Positions 41,317-48,575 of a stretch of DNA of 64,000 bases are shown piece by piece (within the stretch, counting starts at the first letter, position 1; every line of letters starts with the position of its first letter). Made by a program: the position numbers and the translations under genes. Source of the stretch: Agarilytica rhodophyticola (GTDB taxonomy: Bacteria > Pseudomonadota > Gammaproteobacteria > Pseudomonadales > Cellvibrionaceae); the NCBI RefSeq assembly GCF_002157225.2, contig NZ_CP020038.1, positions 1,759,001 through 1,823,000 of the forward strand, read 5' to 3'. Under the pieces are notes generated by a model. The model had not been told where the DNA came from, ran no database searches, and was given only the letters and a program-made list of their open reading frames with translations.

Positions 41317-41595
41317 CTAAGGTGAGGTTAGCCGTGTGCAAATACGGAGGGCTTCCTTATCCCAGTCATTATTGTTGTAGTCGATGCGCTGTGTGATGAC
41401 TTCGCTTAAAAAGTCTCGAATGATGGGGCGTATATCAAAATCACCCTCCAATTCATCGAGAAGATCGTATAAATCATCGTCGCCGATAATGTCGACTAAG
41501 TGATGAGTTGCTTGGTTGCAAGGTATTGGCTTTTTCATCAATACTTGTAAGTCGTTTGCGATTTTTTTTGTTTTAGGTAATGCCCATGTGCCCAT
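41317..41595 (-). CDS. Small acidic protein (array gene 1)
   Basis: A 92-residue protein with a helical, Asp-rich centre ('HHLVDIIGDDDLYDLLDELE'); no family recognised. GAGGAAA is the ribosome site. It is the last gene of the minus-strand array and has a promoter-like element at 41622-41663. Confidence 0.55.
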   Translation of the reverse strand: MGTWALPKTKKIANDLQVLMKKPIPCNQATHHLVDIIGDDDLYDLLDELEGDFDIRPIIRDFLSEVITQRIDYNNNDWDKEALRICTRLTSP

Positions 41596-41621
41596 TTTAA
41601 TTTCCTCGCTTGATGTGTTTC

Positions 41622-41663
41622 TGTAGGGACATTAACGCTCGTTCCGACGACTACATCAAGTCA
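41622..41663 (-). promoter_or_regulatory. Array promoter element 1
   Basis: Minus-strand reading TTGATG, 17 bases, GTTAAT, then GTCCCTAC: a sigma-70-like promoter with exact 17-base spacing. Seven of the eight copies in 41.6-45.6 kb keep this spacing (TTGATS-N17-GTKAAT). The box edges GACTTGA and TTAATGTC also form an imperfect dyad, so an operator role is possible. The start of array gene 1 is about 35 bases downstream. Confidence 0.7.
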
Positions 41664-41827
41664 TTGATGCATATATTTTTATTTTTTTACTAGAAAAATC
41701 CCACACATTAGGAATGCGAACTTTTACCATTATCCTTAAAAAACCTTTATTCTATTAATATTTTTATTTCTCATTCGATGTGCGGATTAAATATTTATTT
41801 TAGAGAATAATATGGCATATCCCTGGG

Positions 41828-42328
41828 TTAATCGTACCCGTTGATTGGCTCCAAATCGCCACTCGTGGCATCACTCGAATACTGAAGGTCGTGCAAACAA
41901 GGTGCTCCTGGATTAACAAATGTGACACCACCAGTAACGTGTAATACGACACCGTGTTTTTGGGATAAGCGTGTAAGTTCTTCTATGAATGCTTTGAACT
42001 GTTCGTCTTGCGAGTATTGTTCTTTTTGTACATGTTTTTCAGTGTCGTTTTCTATGCCTGAGTATGTGTCGCTAGTCATCGGTATTACTTTTAAACCCTT
42101 TTCATCAATACTCAACTCGCAAAAGGGATCAGTTAAAAATTGTGGCCGCAGTTTTAAAGCCGCTAACCTGATATCTTTTCCTATACCATTATTGAGTAAT
42201 GCGACATTGAAGATATTGTCCGTGGCCGCTTCCATATCTTTAAGCAGGAGGCTTATATAATTAAATTGACGTTGTGTTATATGATATTGGGACATAAAGG
42301 CTAATTCTTCTGCGTTGTATTTTCTCAT
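41828..42328 (-). CDS. Array gene 2, unknown
   Basis: A 166-residue protein; its C-terminal half 'FKAFIEELTRLSQKHGVVLH', 'FVNPG' and 'GDLEPINGYD' is paralogous to array gene 3. AAGGA is about ten bases before the ATG. The N-terminus is helical and polar. No family is recognised. Confidence 0.55.
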   Translation of the reverse strand: MRKYNAEELAFMSQYHITQRQFNYISLLLKDMEAATDNIFNVALLNNGIGKDIRLAALKLRPQFLTDPFCELSIDEKGLKVIPMTSDTYSGIENDTEKHVQKEQYSQDEQFKAFIEELTRLSQKHGVVLHVTGGVTFVNPGAPCLHDLQYSSDATSGDLEPINGYD

Positions 42329-42369
42329 CGTAGTTAAATCCTTATAGTTAGGTGGTAGGTGTGTGTTTC

Positions 42370-42415
42370 TGTAGGGACATTAACGCCTCATTCGCGAGAC
42401 ACATCAAGTCGATTA
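42370..42415 (-). promoter_or_regulatory. Array promoter element 2
   Basis: TTGATG-N17-GTTAAT with the spacer TGTCTCGCGAATGAGGC, 42 bases before array gene 2. The spacer contains the palindrome TCGCGA. Confidence 0.7.
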
Positions 42416-42445
42416 TTATTGTTTAAGGTCAGCTTCTGAAAATAT

Positions 42446-42700
42446 TTATTCGAGTTCTAAGTCAATATACGAAAATTGCCAGTTGACTGGCGTTAGGCCA
42501 CCATCAAAGGGTTCTATATTATATTCAACATGAGTAAGTTCTGGGTTACTAGGCGAGGTTATTTCAACCGAGCTATCGGAGTCACAAAGCGTTAAGACGA
42601 CGCCATATTTTTTTGTTATGATTTCTAGTTCTTCGGTAAACTTTTTCAAACGCAGTCTTTCGTTTAAATTAAGTGTATCTTTGCCAAATAGTTTTGTCAT
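42446..42700 (-). CDS. Array gene 3, paralogue of gene 2
   Basis: An 84-residue protein corresponding to the C-terminal half of array gene 2: 'LKKFTEELEIITKKYGVVLT', 'SPSNPELTHVEYNIEPFDGG' and 'LTPVNW'. AAGG precedes the ATG. The shared F-x-EEL...K-x-GVVL...G-L-P-N pattern indicates duplication within the array. Confidence 0.55.
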   Translation of the reverse strand: MTKLFGKDTLNLNERLRLKKFTEELEIITKKYGVVLTLCDSDSSVEITSPSNPELTHVEYNIEPFDGGLTPVNWQFSYIDLELE

Positions 42701-42730
42701 ATCAATGCCTTATTTATTTGTTTATCTAAC

Positions 42731-42770
42731 GACATTAACGCTTCATCTGCGTTTTAGATCAAGTAGATGA
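42731..42770 (-). promoter_or_regulatory. Array promoter element 3
   Basis: TTGATC-N17-GTTAAT, with a more divergent spacer (TAAAACGCAGATGAAGC), upstream of array gene 3. Confidence 0.65.
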
Positions 42771-42782
42771 AGCATTATTAAA

Positions 42783-43124
42783 TTAATAAAGTTTGTGTGT
42801 TTGCCATTGGTTATCGTCGTAGACATAAAGAAAATTAGCGTCGTTTCTCTCGGCAGCTATTATCAATTGCTCCATACTTTTAGCGTATTGGGGTTTGCAG
42901 CGGCTCCAGGGTTCATGGCGATCCCGGTGATACGCACAGACCTCTTTATTTTCTATATAAGATAGGTTACCTAAAGCAATGAGGGCGTCTGCCTTATCAA
43001 AGGAATTATGATGTTCTCGTAATGTCGGCCCTACGCCGCCTATATTGTCATATCCATTCCAATGGCAATAGACTGCGTAAAAAAAATCCCCTTTTTTTAT
43101 GGCTATTCTTGATCGTGTGCTCAT
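42783..43124 (-). CDS. Array gene 4, widespread phage 'YCHWDGY-like' protein
   Basis: A 113-residue protein: 'STRSRIAIKKGDFFYAVYCH', 'WNGYDNIGGVGPTLREHHNS', 'ALIALGNLSYI', 'CAYHRDRHEPW' and 'NANFLYVYDDNQW' (read as NDANFLYVYDDNQW). Many phages carry this family, starting 'STRSRIA' with an internal YCHWDGY motif; the function is unknown. GGAGA is six bases before the ATG. Genes 6 and 7 of the array are divergent paralogues. Confidence 0.75.
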   Translation of the reverse strand: MSTRSRIAIKKGDFFYAVYCHWNGYDNIGGVGPTLREHHNSFDKADALIALGNLSYIENKEVCAYHRDRHEPWSRCKPQYAKSMEQLIIAAERNDANFLYVYDDNQWQTHKLY

Positions 43125-43156
43125 TGTTATCTCCGTTTCGTTTGCTATTTAATTAA

Positions 43157-43200
43157 GTAGGAACATTAACGCTTCATTCGCGAGACACATCAAGTCAATG
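43157..43200 (-). promoter_or_regulatory. Array promoter element 4
   Basis: TTGATG-N17-GTTAAT, spacer TGTCTCGCGAATGAAGC, nearly identical to element 2; upstream of array gene 4. Confidence 0.7.
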
Positions 43201-43289
43201 ATGGATAAATATTGAGATAGGAAGTGCGGCTATATTTTTAAATTATTTATTGATGGAGGCTAAACATTAGCCTCCAAATATCTGTATCG

Positions 43290-43661
43290 TTAGACATCGT
43301 CCATTTCTTTAACGATGCTAGGTATATCAACACTACGATTCGCAATAGCATTGAGTGTATGAATATCAAAGCAATCGAGCATTGCTGTCATCCTCTTAAT
43401 TATTAACAAATGGGCTTGAGTTGCCCAATTGTTGGTATTAGCAATATATTCCGCTTTAAATACATCTGACCCGACAAAACCTTTTAAGGTTGCTTTAATT
43501 TCAGCTTTATGTTTATAGATTTCATTGTATTGTCCTGCATCGTTAATATTTTTAAGGTCATCATCGGTAAAGTATTCGATATATTCTTTGAAATGTTTGT
43601 GGTCTTCTGGGTAAATAACCTCTAGCACTTTATTAGTAAGCGCTAATCGTAATTCAGTCAT
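43290..43661 (-). CDS. Array gene 5, unknown
   Basis: Start set at the ATG at 43661, with AAGGA about eight bases upstream; a longer frame to 43724 would run through the promoter element. The 123-residue product is helical and Asn/Asp-rich ('TELRLALTNKVLEVIYPEDH', 'LNAIANRSVDIPSIVKEMDD'). It resembles no family I know. Confidence 0.55.
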   Translation of the reverse strand: MTELRLALTNKVLEVIYPEDHKHFKEYIEYFTDDDLKNINDAGQYNEIYKHKAEIKATLKGFVGSDVFKAEYIANTNNWATQAHLLIIKRMTAMLDCFDIHTLNAIANRSVDIPSIVKEMDDV

Positions 43662-43687
43662 GGTGATAGTTCCTTGGGTTGTTTTTG

Positions 43688-43732
43688 GTAGGGACATTAA
43701 CGCCTCATTCGCAGAACACATCAAGTCAATGA
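43688..43732 (-). promoter_or_regulatory. Array promoter element 5
   Basis: TTGATG-N17-GTTAAT, spacer TGTTCTGCGAATGAGGC, upstream of array gene 5. Confidence 0.7.
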
Positions 43733-43874
43733 TAGATAAATATTTAGGTAGGAAGCGCGGCTGTATTTTTTAATGATTTATTAATAGAGGCTAAACATTA
43801 GCCTCCGGGTAAATGTATCTTAAAAATCGTTCATCCTTTAACGATGTTGGATACACCAACAGCGATATGATTTT

Positions 43875-44225
43875 TTATAACCTCATTATTTTCCATGTAT
43901 TATCGCTATAAAGGCATAGGGTATTGGCCGTATTATGTATGGCTAATGCTATAACGCTGGCCATATCTTGGCAGATTTTGGGTTTGCACTCTTTCCAATC
44001 TCTATTGTCATGTAGAAAATACGTACTTACGTAGTCTTCTTTTAGCGAAATCAGATTGCCTTGCTTAATGAGTTTCTGTGCTAGTGAATAAGAGTTGTAA
44101 TATTTTTTTAGTATCTCATCGACTTCTCGTTCACTATAAGACGATGCTTGGTGACAATATATTGTCTTAATAGAGTGTTTTCCCTGTACAGCAATCATGA
44201 AGTGTTGAATGGCAGCATTTTTCAT
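43875..44225 (-). CDS. Array gene 6, paralogue of gene 4
   Basis: A 116-residue protein following the pattern of gene 4: 'KTIYCHQASSYSEREVDEIL', 'KKYYNSYSLAQKLIKQGNLI', 'DWKECKPKICQDMASVIALA' and 'NTLCLYSDNTWKIM'. The YCH motif, the 'YNS..A..LI..GNL' block and the terminal 'LYSDNTW' are retained, but the STRSRIA start is lost. The ribosome site is AGGG. Confidence 0.6.
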   Translation of the reverse strand: MKNAAIQHFMIAVQGKHSIKTIYCHQASSYSEREVDEILKKYYNSYSLAQKLIKQGNLISLKEDYVSTYFLHDNRDWKECKPKICQDMASVIALAIHNTANTLCLYSDNTWKIMRL

Positions 44226-44251
44226 TTGAATTTTTACCCTTGTATGTTGTT

Positions 44252-44310
44252 GTATGAGACTATCAATGCAATTCTCGAAGCGCTATCCGACTGCCACATC
44301 AAGTCTTTAG
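44252..44310 (-). promoter_or_regulatory. Array promoter element 6 (degenerate)
   Basis: The GACTTGATGTGG half is conserved, but no GTTAAT occurs at 17 bases; a CATTGAT/ATTGCATTG run lies further down. Probably a decayed copy upstream of array gene 6. Confidence 0.45.
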
Positions 44311-44329
44311 TGCCTTTATTTAAGCCTCA

Positions 44330-44683
44330 TCAAATGGTGAGTGCTGTGTGCCGCCACGCTTCATTGCAATGTATATACATATGGTGAGCATTGGCTTTAA
44401 CGCCCTCGTCAACTGCAATACCGAGATCCTTATACGTGATATGGGGGTGATAGAGTTTATGGCCAAGTGTAAATAGACGTATACTATCGGGATATAGTGT
44501 ATGTATGTTCCCACTACGAATAAGTTGATCAATACGCTCGGGGGTGTTGTAGTGTTGATGTAAAATATCGCTCAGCGCATCGTCATCATAGTGGTGATTA
44601 TTAAAACAATAGACCGTGTGATAGGCGCTTTTATTTTTAACTAACAACATGGTTTTTGTTTGATTTTCTTTTTCGGATATCAT
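44330..44683 (-). CDS. Array gene 7, paralogue of genes 4 and 6
   Basis: Start set at the ATG at 44683, nine bases from AAAGGA; longer readings to 44725 would enter the promoter element. The 117-residue product: 'SAYHTVYCFNNHHYDDDALS', 'HQHYNTPERIDQLIRSGNIH' and 'AHHMYIHCNEAWRHT', again the YC-x-N/H, 'HYN(T/S)...LI..GN(I/L)' and terminal W patterns of the family. Confidence 0.6.
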   Translation of the reverse strand: MISEKENQTKTMLLVKNKSAYHTVYCFNNHHYDDDALSDILHQHYNTPERIDQLIRSGNIHTLYPDSIRLFTLGHKLYHPHITYKDLGIAVDEGVKANAHHMYIHCNEAWRHTALTI

Positions 44684-44715
44684 TATCATCATTCCTTTTG
44701 TTTTTAGCATAATAT

Positions 44716-44762
44716 TGTGCTTCATTCACGCTTCACTTACCGCTAAGATCAAGCAAATGAGG
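44716..44762 (-). promoter_or_regulatory. Array promoter element 7 (diverged)
   Basis: TTGATC-N17-GTGAAT: spacing and both boxes retained with substitutions; upstream of array gene 7. Confidence 0.55.
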
Positions 44763-44807
44763 CGCTGTTTTTATATTTTTTGGGATAGGTTAATGACGGA
44801 GTAATAT

Positions 44808-45233
44808 CTAATGCGTGTTGTCTTTTTTTAGTGTGTATTTGCGTGATCCATCGCTGTCTCTAGAGGAAATAATAGTATGCCCTTTAGATTTTAAAGTGCT
44901 TATAGCGCCCCTCACGCTATGTTTCTGCCAGGAGGTGGCCTCGCATAAAGCCTTAAGCGTTGCCCCTTCTTTGGCGCTCACAAGCTGGAGAATAATATCA
45001 TTCTTGCTTGTTCTAGTTTTCTCCTTAGGTGCAAGGCCAATGGCTTTAAACCCATTGGCGTTAATAGTGTGGTCACCGTTCTTCTCGTCAATAAATTTTT
45101 TTTTGAGCAGGCTGTTAATAACACGCGACTCGATGCCTTTATTGATAGTGTTCGGCAGTGGATAAATCGAGCCTGTTTCTCTTTGCGCCGCGTTAGATAA
45201 AATGGTGGTTTGTGTATTTGTAAGTTTTATCAT
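44808..45233 (-). CDS. DUF3489-like DNA-binding protein (array gene 8)
   Basis: Start set at the ATG at 45233 (AAAGAGA about nine bases upstream); longer readings to 45323 are possible. The 141-residue product opens 'MIKLTNTQTTILSNAAQRET' and has the DUF3489 winged-helix signature: 'DIILQLVSAKEGATLKALCE', 'ATSWQKHSVRGAISTLKSKG' and 'SRKYTL'. DUF3489 proteins are small phage or plasmid DNA binders. It lacks its own promoter element and lies behind array gene 9, so the two probably share a transcript; it is a candidate regulator of the array. Confidence 0.7.
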   Translation of the reverse strand: MIKLTNTQTTILSNAAQRETGSIYPLPNTINKGIESRVINSLLKKKFIDEKNGDHTINANGFKAIGLAPKEKTRTSKNDIILQLVSAKEGATLKALCEATSWQKHSVRGAISTLKSKGHTIISSRDSDGSRKYTLKKDNTH

Positions 45234-45332
45234 GATAGATATCTCTTTATTTTTACTCATAAGTTTGAGACGATGAAGGGCTACATGTTGTAGCCGCTCT
45301 CTTATGATGTTGTTTATACTCATTCTTTTTAT

Positions 45333-45572
45333 TTAGTATTTAGCCGCGTTTCCTGGCGCATATTCGCCTTCTTTAAATACTCTATCGGTAAGATGCTTTA
45401 GTAATTCGGCGTAATCGGTAATGTCGGTCACATGTCCCCAATGTATTTTGTCTTGATTAACGTTAAAGAATTCATCGCTGTGCTGTTGCAGGCGTTGTAG
45501 CGCCTTATCAATCTGATTTTTTTTAGCGGTAAACGTTGCTTTGGGGCTTTTGGGTTCGTCAAAATTAATCAT
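45333..45572 (-). CDS. Array gene 9, small hypothetical
   Basis: A 79-residue protein with a helical centre ('KKNQIDKALQRLQQHSDEFF') and no recognised family. AAAAGG precedes the ATG. It is the promoter-proximal gene of the array and diverges from the terminase operon. Confidence 0.5.
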   Translation of the reverse strand: MINFDEPKSPKATFTAKKNQIDKALQRLQQHSDEFFNVNQDKIHWGHVTDITDYAELLKHLTDRVFKEGEYAPGNAAKY

Positions 45573-45599
45573 TATATTTGCCTTTTGTATTGCGTGTTT

Positions 45600-45640
45600 G
45601 TAGGGACATTAACCCTTCAACTGCCGAACACATCAAGTGG
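45600..45640 (-). promoter_or_regulatory. Array promoter element 8
   Basis: TTGATG-N17-GTTAAT, spacer TGTTCGGCAGTTGAAGG, followed by the same GTCCCTAC as elements 1, 2 and 5; upstream of array genes 9 and 8. Confidence 0.7.
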
Positions 45641-45721
45641 TTTTTTATTGTTTTTTTAGTCACGATGACTTGCTTTCTTTCGTCATTTGAGTGATGTATT
45701 TTTTATCCAGGGAACATGACT

Positions 45722-46285
45722 ATGGGAATCTCTATTCGTGCCTATGCCCGCCACCGTGGGGTGTCGGATACTGCTGTGCGCAAAGCTATAAAAACAGGTC
45801 GTATTACAAAAGAGAGCGATGGTTCCATCGATATAGAAAAAGCCGATAAAGAATGGCAAATAAATACGGAGTCTACTTTTTCAAATCTATCGAAAACAGT
45901 TAGCAAAGCGAATAAGCCGAAGTCGCGTCCTATTTCTCAAGAGGCGATGGACGCCGTTGACGATACGCTGAAAGAAAAACCTGGAAGTACAACAACGTAT
46001 GTGCAAGCACGGACAGCAAACGAGATTCTTAAAGCGCAGACACAACGCGTTAAATTAGCGGAATTAAAAAAAGAACTGGTCAATCGAGATAAAGCCGTGG
46101 CGCATGTGTTTCGACTTGCGCGAGAAGAGCGCGATGCATGGCAACGATGGCCGTCACGTATTGCTGCTGAAATGGCTTCACAATTAGCGGTCGACCAACA
46201 CACCTTACACACATTACTGGATCGCTATGTCCTACAACATCTCTCTGAACTGGCTGATATAACCGTAACATTCGATGGTCGATAA
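45722..46285 (+). CDS. Terminase small subunit
   Basis: The ATG at 45722 has AGGGA at nine bases; the in-frame ATG at 45716 is only three bases from it. The 187-residue product starts with a winged helix-turn-helix ('GISIRAYARHRGVSDTAVRK', 'AIKTGRITKESDGSIDIEKA'), as in lambda Nu1, followed by a linker and a helical part ('KLAELKKELVNRDKAVAHVF'). It binds the packaging site and recruits the large subunit, whose gene overlaps it by 11 bases. Confidence 0.8.
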   Translation: MGISIRAYARHRGVSDTAVRKAIKTGRITKESDGSIDIEKADKEWQINTESTFSNLSKTVSKANKPKSRPISQEAMDAVDDTLKEKPGSTTTYVQARTANEILKAQTQRVKLAELKKELVNRDKAVAHVFRLAREERDAWQRWPSRIAAEMASQLAVDQHTLHTLLDRYVLQHLSELADITVTFDGR

Positions 46286-48260
46286 TTATGATGGCTTTGT
46301 TGATATTGAAAAGGCGTGGTCTGATGGACTCACACCCGATCCGCTTTTACTTGTATCAGAGTGGGCAGACAAATACCGAGTATTACCCGCGAAAAGCTCC
46401 GACGAAGCGGGGCGTTGGCGAACACAGCGAACCCCCTATTTAAAAGAAATTATGGATTCCCTTTCGCCGTCATCGCCTATCGAGAAAGTGACATTTATGA
46501 AAGGTGCCCAGGTGGGCGGGACCGAGACAGGAAACAACCTCTTAGGATACATCATCCATATTGCCCCTGGCCCTACGATGGCCGTTTCACCGACAGTTGA
46601 GATGGCTAAACGTAATTCACGACAACGTATCGAAACCCTTATTAATGATTGTCCTGAATTACGTGCACGCATCGCTCCAGCACGCAGTCGTGATTCAGGC
46701 AATACGATCCTGAGTAAAGATTTCCCAGGGGGGATGTTAGTTCTCACTGGGGCTAACAGTGCTGTTGGCTTACGCTCCATGTCCGCCCGTTATTTATTTT
46801 TGGATGAAATTGACGGCTGGCCCGTAGGTGATTTAGATGGTGAAGGTGATCCACAATTTCTAGTAGAACGAAGAACAGCTACGTTTCGACGTCGCCGAAA
46901 AATATTACTGGTAAGTACACCAACAGTAAAAAGTACGTCTCGAATTCTGCGGGAGTTTGAAGCCTCTGATCAGCGCTACTACTTTGTTCCTTGCCCCCAT
47001 TGTGGTGTTAAACAATCCCTAAAATTTACACAACTACATTGGACAAAAGGCAACTACAAAAGTGTTCACTATATCTGTGAGCACTGCCAAGAAAAAATCT
47101 ACGAACATCATAAAACACACATGTTGCTCAAGGGAGAATGGATTGCCACCTCAGAAGGAAATGATACAACACGCGGCTATCACCTTTCTTCCCTCTACAG
47201 TCCGGTTGGTTGGTACAGCTGGGAAGATGTGGCCAGTGATTATGAAAAGGCGCTATTAAATCCTGATTTAATGAAAGGGTTTATTAATACGGTCTTAGGT
47301 GAGGCTTACGAGGACGAGTATGATGCACCGGAGTGGGAACGCCTCTATGAACGTCGTGATGATTACCCTCTAGGTGTCGTTCCAAAAGGTGGTCTCTTTT
47401 TAACAGCGGGTGTGGATGTTCAGCGAGATAGAATCGAATGTGAAATTGTCGCGTGGGGACGCGATAAGATTTCCTGGTCGGTGGATTACCACGTATTAGA
47501 TGGTGATACGGCGCAACAAAAAACGTGGAATAAACTCGATAAGCTATTAGCGAAAGATTGGCCAACAGAAACGGGTGCCACATTACCGATACGTGTTATG
47601 TGTGTGGATTCAGGATTTGCAACACAAGATGTGTATAGCTGGGTACGTCAATATCCTCAACCGGTGTGGGGCGCTGTTGGTGCTCGAGCATCACAACCAC
47701 GAACGGCTGTTGCCATCAAAGGACGCGATAATGATACGGCATTAATTTTAGGGGTGTCGAAAGCGGATACTGGAGGCAAGCGAAAAGGTCTGCGTGTCTG
47801 GGGTGTGAGTGGCCCTGTGGCAAAAACAGAGCTGTATCGTTGGTTGAAGCTGCCAAGACTGACGGATGAGCAACGTAAAAAAAATGAAAAACCGCCCCAT
47901 GGAAGCTGTTTCTATCCGCAATACGGAGAAGAATATTTTAAGCAGCTGACGGCTGAAAAGAAAATAATAAAAATAGTTAAGGGCTATCCCAAAGCTGTTT
48001 GGGAAAAAGATCCAACGCGGAACAACGAAGCATTAGATTGTCGTATCTACGCCAGAGCCGCTGCCACTATTTATGGATTGGATCGTTTTAAGGAAATTCA
48101 TTGGCGGCGAATGGAAAAGGCGTTGGGTGAGCAGGAAATAAAAAGACAGGATACCATTAAGGATAATAAAAAACTAAAGAAGACATCATCAGGTGTTGTT
48201 TCTTCTATGTTACCGCTCATGCAACGTGGCGCTACACATGCCGATGATCCTTATCTTTAA
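46275..48260 (+). CDS. Terminase large subunit (lambda gpA family)
   Basis: A 661-residue GpA-type terminase: ATPase Walker A-like 'FMKGAQVGGTETGNNLL' near residue 73, Walker B 'ARYLFLDEIDGWP' near residue 173, a zinc pair 'VPCPHCGVKQ' and 'YICEHCQEKIYEH', and a nuclease domain with 'LTAGVDVQRDRIECEIVAWG' and 'MCVDSGFATQDVYSW'. It cuts and translocates phage DNA into proheads. It is full length for the family and identifies a lambda-type head. Confidence 0.95.
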   Translation: MVDNYDGFVDIEKAWSDGLTPDPLLLVSEWADKYRVLPAKSSDEAGRWRTQRTPYLKEIMDSLSPSSPIEKVTFMKGAQVGGTETGNNLLGYIIHIAPGPTMAVSPTVEMAKRNSRQRIETLINDCPELRARIAPARSRDSGNTILSKDFPGGMLVLTGANSAVGLRSMSARYLFLDEIDGWPVGDLDGEGDPQFLVERRTATFRRRRKILLVSTPTVKSTSRILREFEASDQRYYFVPCPHCGVKQSLKFTQLHWTKGNYKSVHYICEHCQEKIYEHHKTHMLLKGEWIATSEGNDTTRGYHLSSLYSPVGWYSWEDVASDYEKALLNPDLMKGFINTVLGEAYEDEYDAPEWERLYERRDDYPLGVVPKGGLFLTAGVDVQRDRIECEIVAWGRDKISWSVDYHVLDGDTAQQKTWNKLDKLLAKDWPTETGATLPIRVMCVDSGFATQDVYSWVRQYPQPVWGAVGARASQPRTAVAIKGRDNDTALILGVSKADTGGKRKGLRVWGVSGPVAKTELYRWLKLPRLTDEQRKKNEKPPHGSCFYPQYGEEYFKQLTAEKKIIKIVKGYPKAVWEKDPTRNNEALDCRIYARAAATIYGLDRFKEIHWRRMEKALGEQEIKRQDTIKDNKKLKKTSSGVVSSMLPLMQRGATHADDPYL

Positions 48261-48299
48261 TATTTAATTGTCTAAGTAAAATAACCAAGAAAAAATACT

Positions 48300-48527
48300 A
48301 TGCCGAGTTTAGTCATATTAAAACAACGTTTAGAAGAAGCCGAGTTAGCATTGCATCAGCTCAATACAGGGGCAAGGGAAGTGGAAGTCCGAGTCGATGA
48401 CTTTGGTATGACAGAGTTTTCCGAAGTCAATGTGCGGGATTTAGAGCGTTATATTGCGCACCTAAGACAAGCCATTGCTCATACAGAAGGAAAACCTCGT
48501 CGTCGGCCTATATTAATGCGATTTTAG
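48300..48527 (+). CDS. gpW-like head-tail joining protein
   Basis: A 75-residue protein with the gpW layout: two helices ('LVILKQRLEEAELALHQLNT', 'VRDLERYIAHLRQAIAHTEG') around a beta turn with 'VRVDDFGMTEFSEVN'. It stops the portal after packaging. It lies between terminase and portal, as in lambda. Confidence 0.85.
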   Translation: MPSLVILKQRLEEAELALHQLNTGAREVEVRVDDFGMTEFSEVNVRDLERYIAHLRQAIAHTEGKPRRRPILMRF

Positions 48528-48575
48528 GATATTAAGAAAAATAAAAAGCCACAAGATAATAAGTGATCATGTTAT

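Noticed and set aside
43662-43724. Upstream extension of array gene 5
   Set aside because: It would read through the conserved promoter element and has a poorer ribosome site than the ATG at 43661.
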